This document shows positions 1 through 8,119 of a stretch of DNA of 64,000 bases, in pieces. Origin of the DNA: Eubacterium sp. 1001713B170207_170306_E7 (lineage in GTDB: Bacteria; Bacillota; Clostridia; Eubacteriales; Eubacteriaceae); the NCBI RefSeq assembly GCF_015547515.1, contig NZ_JADMVE010000001.1, positions 184,312 through 248,311 of the forward strand. Direction: 5' to 3'. A model generated the notes under the pieces. It made no database searches. It saw nothing but the letters and a program-made list of their open reading frames with translations, and had not been told where the DNA came from. Numbering within the stretch: the first letter of the stretch is position 1; every line of letters begins with the position of its first letter. The position numbers and the translations under genes were made by a program.

Positions 1-2
1 AC

Positions 3-332
3 GTTGATGATACGAACCGTCTGGGCATGGCAGCAACCAATGCCGCCAACGCTGCCAGGTATGTTCAGGATAATCGGCTTGAGCTGGAGACTGAGATAGT
101 GGTGAACGGCGAAGCCGTTACCGGACTGGTCCGCAAGGGTATAGAGGAGCCTTTATACCAGAGCCTTCAAAAGCTTTCCGACAGCCATGTGCGTATTGCA
201 GCCTGTCAGAATGCGATGAGGGCCCATCAGCTTACAAAAGAAGATTTATGTGATTTTGTCGATGTTGTGCCCGCAGGGATTATTGAACTCGCCCAGAAGC
301 AGGAAGAGGGCTACGCTTATATTAAGCCGTGA
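3..332 (+). CDS. DsrE/DsrF-like family protein, 3' part
   Basis: The reading frame is open to the left window edge, so this is the C-terminal part of a longer gene; the first in-frame ATG is at 27 but has no ribosome binding site and is probably internal. The visible residues end in an HVRIAACQNAMRAH segment followed by DVVPAGIIELAQKQ, the layout of DsrE/DsrF-like small sulfur-relay proteins, where a cysteine in this position can carry sulfur. The role is inferred from the family only. A strong terminator follows. Family assignment is fairly sure; the substrate is unknown. Confidence 0.7.
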   Translation, partial: VDDTNRLGMAATNAANAARYVQDNRLELETEIVVNGEAVTGLVRKGIEEPLYQSLQKLSDSHVRIAACQNAMRAHQLTKEDLCDFVDVVPAGIIELAQKQEEGYAYIKP

Positions 333-343
333 CAGAGAGTCAT

Positions 344-381
344 AAAAAAGCTATCGCTGTATTTCCGGCGATAGCTTTTTT
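344..381 (+). terminator. Intrinsic terminator after DsrE-like gene
   Basis: A 14-bp stem (AAAAAAGCTATCGC pairing with GCGATAGCTTTTTT) ends in a T run. It reads as a terminator on both strands, serving the DsrE-like gene from the left and the leftward gene at 420-782 from the right. Confidence 0.85.
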
Positions 382-419
382 ATGTGGTACAAACGTTTTT
401 CCAGGGATAACCGGCAGAC

Positions 420-782
420 TCAACGTGTCTGCTGCTGTTCTTTAAGCTTATCGGCGGCTGTGTCTGTTTTTTTCTTGGCGGCATCTGCTGTCTCATCGGT
501 TTTATGTTTCAATCTGTCAATGGTTTCATCGGCTTTAGATTTTGCCTTGGAGGCCACTTCTTTCGAATGAGCTTTAAAGTTTTTTTGGGATGTATCGACT
601 GAGTCTTTGGCTTTGTCGGCTGTCTTACTTAGTTTATCGACCATATTTTCGGCTGTTTCATTGACTTTGTCTGCGCCCTTTTCCACACTTTCGTTAATTT
701 TATCAACCGCTTCCTTTGCTTTTTGGCTGACTTTATTGTTAATTTCCTGTGTTTTTTCTTTTAATTCATCGAGATTTTTCAT
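420..782 (-). CDS. Helical LEA/YtxH-like hydrophilic protein
   Basis: A 120-residue protein almost wholly made of K, E, D, A, T and S in an amphipathic heptad-like pattern (repeats of the type KVNETAENMVDKLSKTADKAK). It has no cysteine, no tryptophan and no membrane segment. Such composition is typical of LEA-like stress proteins and of the soluble part of YtxH-type proteins. It stands alone, with an AAAGGA ribosome binding site before the ATG and a shared terminator downstream. A role in desiccation or envelope stress is inference. It is a real gene because opposite-strand frames are low-complexity shadows of it. Confidence 0.7.
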   Translation of the reverse strand: MKNLDELKEKTQEINNKVSQKAKEAVDKINESVEKGADKVNETAENMVDKLSKTADKAKDSVDTSQKNFKAHSKEVASKAKSKADETIDRLKHKTDETADAAKKKTDTAADKLKEQQQTR

Positions 783-973
783 TATGAAGGTTCCTTTCTG
801 TCAAAATATTTTAATGTTTGTTTGCATTCTTTATACCCGCATGGTGAGCTTTAAACAGAAAGTTAGAATAGAATCAATTTAATATAAAGAAGTGAGCCTA
901 AGTTTTGGCGAAGGCACTGCGGGTTCTGGTTTATTTACAATTTCTTAAATTAAAACAATTCTGTTTTGATAGA

Positions 974-1002
974 TTGACAAACCCATAAAAAAGATTTAAT
1001 AT
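974..1002 (+). promoter_or_regulatory. Sigma-A promoter of the TetR operon
   Basis: TTGACA (974-979), a 17-bp spacer and TAATAT (997-1002), about 30 bp before the TetR start. A second A/T box (TATAAT at 1003) is too far from the -35. Confidence 0.7.
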
Positions 1003-1036
1003 TATAATATGAACCATGTTCACTTTGGAGGAAGCA

Positions 1037-1639
1037 ATGAATGCAAATGTCACTTCACGAGAGGCGCTGGTGGCAGCGGCCCGGGAAATCGCGCTGTCAG
1101 AAAGCCTTTCTAAAATAAGCATCCGCCGTGTTGCCGCAGTATGCGGTATCTCGGTCGGAGCCATATATAATTATTTTCCAACCAAAAGCGAGCTGATGGT
1201 CGCAGTCATCGAAGATTTTTGGCGATCAGCCTTTCATGGCGTGGGCGATGATTTATTTAAAGAAAAGAATTTTTGCCTTTTTATAAAGGGTGTCTACGAG
1301 CGTTTATACCGGAATGTGCAGGAGGTTTATGAAAGCTGGCTGGAAGAAATCACCAGGCTTGATTTGGGCCAGAGCGGTAAGGAGCAGGAGGCCCGTCACT
1401 TTGAGCATATTAAAAAGGGAATTCTGGAGGTTTTGGAAAACGATGAGGTTATCAGGCAGGACATCTGGAATGATTCGTTTACAAAAGCTGGCCTGATTGA
1501 TTTTGTTTTTGATAATTTACTGCTCCTTATGGGAAAAAGAGAGAAGGACTGCTGCTTTTTAACCCAGCTGCTTGAGCAGTTGCTCTATCGCGAAGAAAGA
1601 AAGGATGAATCAAGTGAAAAAAATAATTCCAAGGGTTGA
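1037..1639 (+). CDS. TetR/AcrR family transcriptional regulator
   Basis: A 200-residue regulator. The N-terminal helix-turn-helix is clear at about residues 27-55 (ISIRRVAAVCGISVGAIYNYF then PTKSEL), the TetR signature; the remaining all-helical region would bind ligand and dimerise. The start at 1037 is chosen because GGAGGA lies 4-10 bases before it; an upstream in-frame ATG at 1016 lacks a site. It overlaps the next gene, a small membrane protein, so the pair is probably an operon and the membrane protein may be a regulated target. Ligand unknown. Confidence 0.85.
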   Translation: MNANVTSREALVAAAREIALSESLSKISIRRVAAVCGISVGAIYNYFPTKSELMVAVIEDFWRSAFHGVGDDLFKEKNFCLFIKGVYERLYRNVQEVYESWLEEITRLDLGQSGKEQEARHFEHIKKGILEVLENDEVIRQDIWNDSFTKAGLIDFVFDNLLLLMGKREKDCCFLTQLLEQLLYREERKDESSEKNNSKG

Positions 1640-2057
1640 TAAGTTAACGCTGTTGGTGCTGGCCGGCGCAGTCTGGTTTATCGCAGGATTTAACATTATG
1701 CGTATCGGCACACCGGATATGATCGCCAACTGGCAAGGGCCGCTGCTGCCGTTGTTATTTTCGGTGATAGTATTCGGTCTGTTTTTTAAATTTGTGTTCT
1801 ATAAAATGGTGGTTAGGCACAGCGCCCGTATTATGAATTACGGCGATGAGAAGGTTCCGTTTTACCGGTTTTTTGATAAAAAAAGCTACCTGATTATGAT
1901 TTTTATGATTACCTTTGGGGTAACCCTGAGAATGTCACACGTCATTCCGCCACTTTACCTGGGGATATTTTATACTGGGTTGGGGGCATCCCTAATCGGC
2001 GCAGGGATTTTCTTTTTTATTCAGTACCGGAGAAATGCGGTAGCTGTAAAGGCTTAA
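1614..2057 (+). CDS. Small four-helix membrane protein, unknown
   Basis: About 147 residues with four hydrophobic segments (near residues 10-28, 42-60, 90-108 and 115-134) and short basic loops, so an integral membrane protein. I do not recognise a family. The GTG at 1614 is preferred because AAAGGA sits 8 bases upstream; an ATG at 1605 in the same frame would overlap that site. It overlaps the end of the TetR gene, which suggests co-transcription and perhaps control by that regulator. Confidence 0.65.
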   Translation: MKKIIPRVDKLTLLVLAGAVWFIAGFNIMRIGTPDMIANWQGPLLPLLFSVIVFGLFFKFVFYKMVVRHSARIMNYGDEKVPFYRFFDKKSYLIMIFMITFGVTLRMSHVIPPLYLGIFYTGLGASLIGAGIFFFIQYRRNAVAVKA

Positions 2058-2164
2058 GCCTTTCTGATTTAATGCGATTGAGCACAAGTTTTAACCTGTT
2101 TCTAATTTAATCTGTTGGGTAAATATGTATAATAGAAATAGAAAAAGAAAGGAGTGTTTAAATC

Positions 2165-2464
2165 ATGTTATATAGTACAGAAATGATGCGGAAAGCTATG
2201 TCCCTTGCAAGACACGCTTATTCAGACCGTATCGATAAAAAAGGAAGATCTTTGTTTTTGATGGCCTGTGCCAAGGCTGAAAAGATGAAAACAGAGAAAG
2301 AAACCGTCATTGCCCTGTTAAAAATGACAATGGAAGAAACAAATTTGACACTGAATGAAGTGAAGCAGGCAGGCTTTGAAGATGCGATTATCAATGCGCT
2401 TCCAAGCGGACCGTCTGCTAAAAAATGCTATGTGAAATCCACATTAGAAAGTCTGACAGCATAA
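2165..2464 (+). CDS. Degenerate RelA/SpoT-type HD domain protein
   Basis: A 99-residue protein whose layout follows the HD hydrolase domain of RelA/SpoT/MESH1: the start resembles A-x-x-x-A-R-H-A-Y-x-x-x-x-D-K-x-G, then a helix, then ALLKMTMEETNLTLNEVKQAGF where active enzymes carry ALLHDVVEDT-x-x-T-x-x-x-L-x-x-x-GF. The HD pair is replaced by KM and the catalytic ED by EE, so hydrolysis of (p)ppGpp is unlikely. AAAGGAG precedes the ATG and a terminator follows, so it is a one-gene unit. The fold call is my inference from the pattern; a binding or regulatory role is possible. Confidence 0.6.
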   Translation: MLYSTEMMRKAMSLARHAYSDRIDKKGRSLFLMACAKAEKMKTEKETVIALLKMTMEETNLTLNEVKQAGFEDAIINALPSGPSAKKCYVKSTLESLTA

Positions 2465-2474
2465 ACGTTCGCTC

Positions 2475-2499
2475 GGAAAGCTCAGGCTTTCTTTTTTTA
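2475..2499 (+). terminator. Intrinsic terminator
   Basis: GAAAGC-TCAG-GCTTTC hairpin (2476-2491) followed by seven Ts, directly after the HD-like gene. Confidence 0.8.
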
Positions 2500-2545
2500 T
2501 TTTTTGAAAAAGGGTAAGAAGTATAAGACGAAGGGAGGAAGCTTT

Positions 2546-3076
2546 GTGTTTGATGATTTTAAGAAATTTGCATTTAAAGGGAATATCCTCAGCCTGGCCA
2601 TCGGTGTAGTCATTGGTAATTCCTTTAACAAGGTAGTATCCTCGGTGGTCAGCGACATTCTTATGCCGTTTTTCGGCTATCTCACGGCAGGTATTGATTT
2701 TAAGACACTAAAGCTGGTGCTGCACCCTGCCACGCTGGAGGGCGATAAAATTATCCGGCCGGAGCTTGTAATCTCCTATGGGGACTTTTTGCAGAATGTC
2801 ATTGACTTTTTTATTATAGCGCTGTCCATTTATATTGTGACAAAGGCGATTCAGAAAATCAGCCGTAAGGAGCAGAACCAGGATCAACAGGACGCAGTAA
2901 CAGAGATTGACCTGCTGACCGATATTAAAAATATATTGGAAAAAGAGCAAAACAGCCAGCCGGAAAAGGCTGCGGACAATGCGGGAGCTGAAAATGCAGC
3001 CCCGGCCAAGCAAAATGTGCAGATTCACAAAAATGCACAAAAGCTACGGCTTGATAAAAAGTATCGAATCCATTAA
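2546..3076 (+). CDS. mscL: Large-conductance mechanosensitive channel MscL
   Basis: A 176-residue MscL. The N-terminal FKKFAFKGNILSLAIGVVIG amphipathic helix and first transmembrane helix, the VVSDILMPFFG segment, a periplasm-facing loop, and the second helix (about residues 77-102) are all present. It opens at extreme membrane tension to release solutes. The start is GTG at 2546, with GGGAGG six bases upstream; a TTG further up is in frame but lies inside the preceding terminator tail. The C-terminal tail is longer than usual (MscL is commonly 120-150 residues), rich in Q, E, N and A, ending in a basic segment. Confidence 0.9.
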   Translation: MFDDFKKFAFKGNILSLAIGVVIGNSFNKVVSSVVSDILMPFFGYLTAGIDFKTLKLVLHPATLEGDKIIRPELVISYGDFLQNVIDFFIIALSIYIVTKAIQKISRKEQNQDQQDAVTEIDLLTDIKNILEKEQNSQPEKAADNAGAENAAPAKQNVQIHKNAQKLRLDKKYRIH

Positions 3077-3127
3077 AATAAGAGTAATCTTAAATGGAAG
3101 AACTTATAGAAGCTAAGGGGGAAGGAA

Positions 3128-3796
3128 TTGAAAGAACTATCCGTATTTGACATTATCGGTCCAAACATGATTGGGCCCTCCAGCTCACATACCGCAGGCG
3201 CCTTAAGAATCGCGCTGCTGGCCCGGAAAATGGTCAGTGGAACCATCCAGAAGGTGGTGTTTGAGCTCTACGGCTCCTTTGCCCAGACCTACCGCGGCCA
3301 CGGCACAGACAAAGCCCTGGTAGCCGGAATTCTGGGCTTTGGCACCGAGGACTACCGTATCCGGGATTCCTTCAAATATGCCAGAGAAGCAGGGCTGGAC
3401 TACCGTTTCATCGTTAATACCGAGAAAAAAGACATCCACCCCAATACCGTCGCCATCACCATCACCGACACCGAGGGGCAGACCACCATGGTGACCGGCG
3501 AATCCATCGGCGGCGGCGCCGCCGTGATCCGGGAAATCAACGGCGTCGAGATCGCCCTTTCCGGCGAGTACAACACCATTCTGGTCAGGCAGATGGACAA
3601 GCCCGGCGTCCTGGCCCACATCACCCGGTGCCTCAGCGACTGTCAGATCAACATTGCCTTTACCAAGCTCTACCGGGAAAAGAAAGGCGAAATCGCCTAC
3701 ACCATCATCGAGACCGACGAAGCAATCACCAGCGAAGTCATAGCAGCCATCGAAGCATCCGAAAACATAAACAGCGCTACACGGATAGAGCTGTAG
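3128..3796 (+). CDS. sdaAB: L-serine dehydratase, beta subunit
   Basis: A 222-residue small subunit of the iron-sulfur L-serine ammonia-lyase, which converts serine to pyruvate and ammonia together with the alpha subunit next door. The N-terminal GPSSSHTAGALRIA motif contributes to the active site; an ACT domain occupies about residues 147-220 (LVRQMDKPGVLAHITRCLSD) and may sense serine. The start is TTG at 3128, seen from the GGGGGAAGG site just upstream. The gene is 10 bp from sdaAA. Third-position G/C is much higher here than in the genes upstream. Confidence 0.93.
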   Translation: MKELSVFDIIGPNMIGPSSSHTAGALRIALLARKMVSGTIQKVVFELYGSFAQTYRGHGTDKALVAGILGFGTEDYRIRDSFKYAREAGLDYRFIVNTEKKDIHPNTVAITITDTEGQTTMVTGESIGGGAAVIREINGVEIALSGEYNTILVRQMDKPGVLAHITRCLSDCQINIAFTKLYREKKGEIAYTIIETDEAITSEVIAAIEASENINSATRIEL

Positions 3797-3806
3797 GAGA
3801 AAAGCC

Positions 3807-4703
3807 ATGAATTTTACCAACGGAAGCACCCTGTTAAAAACCTGTCACCGCCACCAGTGCCCGATTTCAGAGGCAATGTTCAGAAGAGAAACCACCCATC
3901 TGGAAAACACCCCAGAAGAAACAAAAGCCCGGATGCGTCATGCCTGGGAAATCATGAAAGACGCAGTCCGAACATCGCTTGAAGAAAAGCGGACCTCCGT
4001 CGGCGGCCTTATCGGCGGAGAAGCACAGAAGCTCAACGCGCGCCGAAAGGCAGGCAGCAGCATCAGCGGCCCCCTGACCGCCAAAGCCATCATCTACGCC
4101 ATGGGCGTACTTGAAGTCAACGCCTCCATGGGACTCATCGTCGCCGCCCCTACAGCCGGCTCCTCCGGCGTGCTGCCCGGCGTGCTCATGGCCGTTCAGG
4201 AAGAACACCACTTCAGCGACGCCGATATGGAGAACGCCCTGTTTAACGCCGGAGCCATCGGCTATATTATCTCACGGAACGCAACCGTTGCCGGAGCCGA
4301 GGGCGGCTGCCAGGCCGAAGTCGGCGCCGCCAGCGCCATGGCCGCCAGCGCATTGACCGAGCTCTTTGGCGGCACCCCGCAGATGTGCCTGAGCGCCGCC
4401 GCCAACGCCCTTTCAAACCTGCTGGGCCTGGTCTGTGACCCCATCGCAGGGTTAGTAGAAGCACCCTGCCAGAAGCGGAACGCCATCGGAGCGTCCAACG
4501 CCATCATCAGTGCAGAGATCGCCCTGAGCGGCATCAAAAACCTGGTGCCCTTCGACGAGGCCGTCAGCGCCATGCTGCAGGTCGGAAGGCGGCTGCCGCC
4601 GGAGCTGCGGGAGACAGCCCTTGGAGGGATGGCCGCAACGCCCACCGGCTGCGCGCTGTGCCGGAAGATTTTTAAAGGACAGGATGAGGAGGAAGAAAAA
4701 TGA
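3807..4703 (+). CDS. sdaAA: L-serine dehydratase, alpha subunit
   Basis: A 298-residue large subunit carrying the oxygen-sensitive [4Fe-4S] cluster. Conserved cysteines lie in MCLSAAANALSNLLGLVCD and VEAPCQKRNAIGA, and the GGLIGGEAQKLN motif near residue 67 is typical. With sdaAB it forms the catabolic serine dehydratase found in anaerobes. AGGAG precedes the ATG. Its stop overlaps the start of the next gene by ATGA, so the deaminase is translationally coupled although metabolically unrelated. Confidence 0.94.
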   Translation: MNFTNGSTLLKTCHRHQCPISEAMFRRETTHLENTPEETKARMRHAWEIMKDAVRTSLEEKRTSVGGLIGGEAQKLNARRKAGSSISGPLTAKAIIYAMGVLEVNASMGLIVAAPTAGSSGVLPGVLMAVQEEHHFSDADMENALFNAGAIGYIISRNATVAGAEGGCQAEVGAASAMAASALTELFGGTPQMCLSAAANALSNLLGLVCDPIAGLVEAPCQKRNAIGASNAIISAEIALSGIKNLVPFDEAVSAMLQVGRRLPPELRETALGGMAATPTGCALCRKIFKGQDEEEEK

Positions 4704-5179
4704 AAAGAGAAGATTATTTATCCTGGGATGAATATTTCATGGGGATCGCCCTGCTGGCTGCAAAAAGAAGCAAGGACCCCGGAACACAGGTGGGCGCATG
4801 TATTGTAAGCCCGGACAACAAAATTTTAACCATGGGCTATAACGGAATGCCTACAGGCTGCCACGATGATGATATGCCCTGGGAGCGGGAGGGGGCACCT
4901 CTTGAAACAAAGTATCTCTACGTCTGTCATGCCGAATTTAACGCCATTTTGAACAATGGAGGCCGTTCATTAAAGGGGGCAACTCTATACGCGACGCTTT
5001 TTCCCTGTAACGAGTGTGCAAAGGCCATTATACAGTCGGGAATCCAAAAGGTTATCTATATGGAAGATAAATACGCGGACACCGATGCGGTCATCGCCTC
5101 CAAAAAAATGTTTGATATGGTTGGAATTGTTTATGAGGCCTATGAGGCCAAGCATAAAAAGGTTGTTATTGAGTTGTAA
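4700..5179 (+). CDS. dCMP deaminase (ComEB-like)
   Basis: A 159-residue cytidine-deaminase-fold enzyme converting dCMP to dUMP for thymidylate synthesis. Zinc ligands and catalytic glutamate are visible: C76-H77-A-E79 and P102-C-N-E-C106; the GYNGMP segment contributes to nucleotide binding. Length is usual for the family. It overlaps sdaAA by four bases and ends at a strong bidirectional terminator. Confidence 0.9.
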   Translation: MKREDYLSWDEYFMGIALLAAKRSKDPGTQVGACIVSPDNKILTMGYNGMPTGCHDDDMPWEREGAPLETKYLYVCHAEFNAILNNGGRSLKGATLYATLFPCNECAKAIIQSGIQKVIYMEDKYADTDAVIASKKMFDMVGIVYEAYEAKHKKVVIEL

Positions 5180-5183
5180 AGCT

Positions 5184-5222
5184 GAAATAAGCTGCCGGAT
5201 TCTTCCGGCAGCTTATTTTTTT
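5184..5222 (+). terminator. Bidirectional intrinsic terminator
   Basis: A 14-bp perfect stem (AATAAGCTGCCGGA pairing with TTCCGGCAGCTTATT) between two convergent genes, with T runs on both sides. Confidence 0.85.
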
Positions 5223-5230
5223 ACCATCGC

Positions 5231-5881
5231 CTATTCTTTGATAACAACGCCCAAAAGCTTTGCCAGCTCGGCGGCCTGAAAGAGGTTCACAACAGCGCCA
5301 CGCAGTTCCTGGCTGCCTGAAACTGTGATCCGGCTCAGGGTATCACTTGTAAAATCCATACCCTTTAGAGGTGTATGGAGAAAATCGGCTTCAGTGAGGT
5401 CGCACTGCTGAAAGTGGGTGTTTTTAAGCTTGCAGTCTTGAAGGCTGACATTTTGAAGCGGGCAATTTTCAAACAGAACGTGCTTGGTTTTGCTGGTGGA
5501 AAAATTCATAAAATTTCCAAGGCACTCTGTAAAATGGCATTCCTCCAGAATACAGGCATTAAAATCTGTGCCAAGCAGCTTGCAGTTTTTAAAAATGACT
5601 CGATGAAAGGTGGAATCACTGAGGTTGAGATTGGATAAGTCGCAGCCAGTAAAGAGGACATCGGCAAAAAAGGTATGGGTCAGGCTGGAGGACTGGAACT
5701 GGCAGTTTTTAAACTGACAGTGATGGAATTCGAGCTTAGACTGATGAAAAGCTTCAAGACCAGTATCGCTGAATTCAAAGCTTTCAATATCCTCTTCCTT
5801 GTCAAGGCAGTCATAAATAATGGTAAGCAGGTCATCGCAGGGCTTTAACGGGTCAGGAAAAGCCGGTGGTTGTAAGCGCAT
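5231..5881 (-). CDS. Pentapeptide repeat protein (Qnr-like)
   Basis: A 216-residue right-handed beta-helix protein. From about residue 35 to 190 it is built of five-residue units with the pattern A/C/S-x-L/F-x-x, for example CQFKN CQFQS SSLTH and CDLSN LNLSD STFHR. Qnr proteins of this fold protect DNA gyrase, but the fold also serves other roles, so drug resistance is not claimed. The ATG at 5881 is chosen because AAAGGAG lies 8 bases before it; a longer in-frame start at 5908 overlaps that site. Confidence 0.8.
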   Translation of the reverse strand: MRLQPPAFPDPLKPCDDLLTIIYDCLDKEEDIESFEFSDTGLEAFHQSKLEFHHCQFKNCQFQSSSLTHTFFADVLFTGCDLSNLNLSDSTFHRVIFKNCKLLGTDFNACILEECHFTECLGNFMNFSTSKTKHVLFENCPLQNVSLQDCKLKNTHFQQCDLTEADFLHTPLKGMDFTSDTLSRITVSGSQELRGAVVNLFQAAELAKLLGVVIKE

Positions 5882-5941
5882 AGGGACACTCCTTTCGTGA
5901 TGATTCATTATAGCATAACTCAGTTTGGAATTAAATAGAAA

Positions 5942-6006
5942 ATCCGTTCTTTTTCTATTGACTAAATAGATCGAATGTTTTATACTAATTTAAAGAAAGA
6001 ACGGAT
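5942..6006 (+). promoter_or_regulatory. Promoter bracketed by an 11-bp inverted repeat
   Basis: A sigma-A promoter, TTGACT (5958-5963), 17 bp, TATACT (5981-5986), lies between the arms of a perfect inverted repeat: ATCCGTTCTTT at 5942-5952 and AAAGAACGGAT at 5996-6006. The right arm covers the expected transcription start. This arrangement suits a dimeric repressor binding both sides. No regulator gene is adjacent, so the binding protein is unknown. Confidence 0.65.
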
Positions 6007-6029
6007 ATTTGAAGAGATGAGGGCTTGAA

Positions 6030-7340
6030 ATGGAATTATTAGAAAAATTGGAAATCCTAACCGACGCTGCGAAATTTGATGTGGCCTGTACCTCCAGCGG
6101 GGTAAAGCGGAAGGGGAAGAAAGGCGCACTGGGAAACACAGTGGCAGACGGGATCTGCCATAGCTTTGCACTGGATGGCCGCTGTATTTCCCTTTTGAAG
6201 GTGCTGATGACAAATGTATGTGTGTACGACTGTAAATATTGCGTGAACAGGATTTCTCAGGACGTCGAGCGCGCTGTGTTTACCCCAAGGGAGCTGGCGG
6301 ATCTGACCATTGGCTTTTACCGGAGAAACTATATTGAAGGCCTTTTTCTGAGTTCTTCGGTCATTAAAAATCCGGATTATACCTGTGAGAGGATGATTGA
6401 GACCCTGGCGCTTTTGAGAGGAGATGAATATAATTTTAACGGCTACATCCATGTAAAGGCCATACCAGGGGCAGACCAGAGACTTTTAACAGAGCTGGGC
6501 TATCTGGCAGACCGGATGAGCATTAATATCGAGCTTCCGTCGGAGGAGGGCCTGAAAAGGCTGGCGCCGGATAAGACAAAAAAAGCCATCTTTAAGCCCA
6601 TGGGGATGATTACCAGCAAGATAGAAGAAAACAGCTATGATGTAGTTAAATACCGGCATACGCCCAAATTTGTGCCGGCCGGCCAGAGCACGCAGATGAT
6701 CATTGGCGCAACACCGGACACAGACTACAAAATATTAAACCTGACAGAAGGCCTTTATCAGAAATATTCCCTTAAACGTGTATTTTTTTCAGCCTATGTG
6801 CCTGTATCCGAGAATAAGCTGCTCCCGGCCCTCGATACCAAACCGCCGCTTTTACGGGAGCACCGGCTGTACCAGGCGGATTGGCTGCTTCGGTTTTACG
6901 GCTTTCACGCAGCTGAGCTGCTGGATGCCGAGCACCCGAATTTCAACCCACTGGTCGATCCAAAATGCAGTTGGGCGCTGGCTCATCTGGACCAGTTTCC
7001 CATTGAGGTAAACACCGCCTCCAGAGAGATGCTTTTGAGGGTGCCGGGTATTGGGGTCAAAAGCACCATGCGCATTATTCAGGCGCGGCGGATGGGAAGA
7101 CTGGATTTTGTGGGACTGCGTAAAATCGGTGTGGTTTTAAAGCGGGCTCAGTATTTTATTCTGTGCAATGGAAAAATGGTTGAGGGGCTTAAGGTGACGC
7201 CGGACGGTGTGCTGAGAGCCTTGATTTCAGAGCAGGGACAGCGCGATTTAATTGAGCGGAAATATGAACAGCTGTCCTTCTTTGACAAAGATCAGTCACC
7301 TGTGCTGCACAGGGAGGTTTTAAAATGTCTGACGCAATGA
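6030..7340 (+). CDS. Putative DNA modification/repair radical SAM protein
   Basis: A 436-residue radical SAM enzyme. The cluster motif is C64-x3-C68-x2-C71 (CVYDCKYC). A helix-hairpin-helix DNA-binding motif lies near residues 335-358 (REMLLRVPGIGVKSTMRII). This is the family annotated as putative DNA modification/repair radical SAM protein (TIGR03916), almost always paired with the DUF4130 protein, as here, where the two overlap by 16 bp. The chemistry on DNA is not established. The ribosome site is weak (AGGG). Confidence 0.88.
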   Translation: MELLEKLEILTDAAKFDVACTSSGVKRKGKKGALGNTVADGICHSFALDGRCISLLKVLMTNVCVYDCKYCVNRISQDVERAVFTPRELADLTIGFYRRNYIEGLFLSSSVIKNPDYTCERMIETLALLRGDEYNFNGYIHVKAIPGADQRLLTELGYLADRMSINIELPSEEGLKRLAPDKTKKAIFKPMGMITSKIEENSYDVVKYRHTPKFVPAGQSTQMIIGATPDTDYKILNLTEGLYQKYSLKRVFFSAYVPVSENKLLPALDTKPPLLREHRLYQADWLLRFYGFHAAELLDAEHPNFNPLVDPKCSWALAHLDQFPIEVNTASREMLLRVPGIGVKSTMRIIQARRMGRLDFVGLRKIGVVLKRAQYFILCNGKMVEGLKVTPDGVLRALISEQGQRDLIERKYEQLSFFDKDQSPVLHREVLKCLTQ

Positions 7341-8119
7341 AGCCGGTTTATCTTTATGACGGCACTTTTGAGGGGTTTTTGTGCTGTGTTTTTGAAAGCT
7401 ATATGAAAAAAGAAACGCCTGTCGACATTGTACCGGACACCTTTGAACAGTTTTTTCTTTATCCTGTTAAGGAAATTGAAACAAACCGCGAGCATGCCGA
7501 CAGGGTTTTCTGTTCGTTTGATATTAAAATGTCTCCGGATGCGGCCGATTTTATAAAATGCGGCTTTTTGACCTGCCACCCTAAAAAAGAAATGCTGATG
7601 TATCGTTTTATCCGTAAAGGTTACCGCGTGGGAGGAGGGATTATTGACTGTCTTGCCGATCCGGATGTCCATGAGCTCCACAAGGCGGTAAAGCACCTTA
7701 AAAACGAAGCACATCTCCTTCGCGGATTTATCCGGTTTGGAGAATACAACAAGACACTCGTCTCGGTAATTGCGCCTAAAAACTGGGTGCTTCCTCTTTT
7801 GGCTGAGCATTTCAGTGACCGTTATAACGGAGAAACTTTCATGATCTATGACGAGGTCCACCACTCGGCCCTTATCTATCATCCCTATGAGTGGATACTT
7901 GTGCCGATTGAGGATTTTACACTGCCGGAGGCTGCTGAAGAGGAGCTTCTTTTTCAGCAGCTGTGGCAGCGCTTTTACAAAACCATCGGTATTAAGCAGC
8001 GTTTTAATCCTAAATGCCAGATGACGCATATGCCAAAACGTTATTGGTCCCATACGGTTGAGCACCAGCCTGAGCGCGTTGGCACATCAGGTGAAAAAAA
8101 GCGCTTGAGCGGAGTTTAA
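7325..8119 (+). CDS. DUF4130 DNA metabolism protein (TIGR03915)
   Basis: A 264-residue partner of the radical SAM enzyme. It opens with YLYDGTFEGFLCCVFE and ends with the HMPKRYWSHTVEH segment that marks the C-terminal domain of this family, which is related to uracil-DNA-glycosylase-like repair proteins in other bacteria. It starts inside the upstream gene with GGGAGG before the ATG, so the products are made together. Its stop codon TAA is shared, on the opposite strand, with the stop of the convergent gene. Confidence 0.85.
   Translation: MSDAMKPVYLYDGTFEGFLCCVFESYMKKETPVDIVPDTFEQFFLYPVKEIETNREHADRVFCSFDIKMSPDAADFIKCGFLTCHPKKEMLMYRFIRKGYRVGGGIIDCLADPDVHELHKAVKHLKNEAHLLRGFIRFGEYNKTLVSVIAPKNWVLPLLAEHFSDRYNGETFMIYDEVHHSALIYHPYEWILVPIEDFTLPEAAEEELLFQQLWQRFYKTIGIKQRFNPKCQMTHMPKRYWSHTVEHQPERVGTSGEKKRLSGV

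Noticed and set aside
382..882. Rightward frames opposite the LEA-like gene
   Set aside because: They are low-complexity shadows (Ser/Leu/Val-rich) of the charged leftward protein and lack ribosome sites.
3203..3829. Long leftward frame across sdaAB
   Set aside because: Created by the high third-position G/C of sdaAB; sdaAB is a clear family member on the + strand.
5231..5881. Calling the pentapeptide protein a quinolone-resistance gene
   Set aside because: The fold alone does not show gyrase protection and no other resistance gene is nearby.
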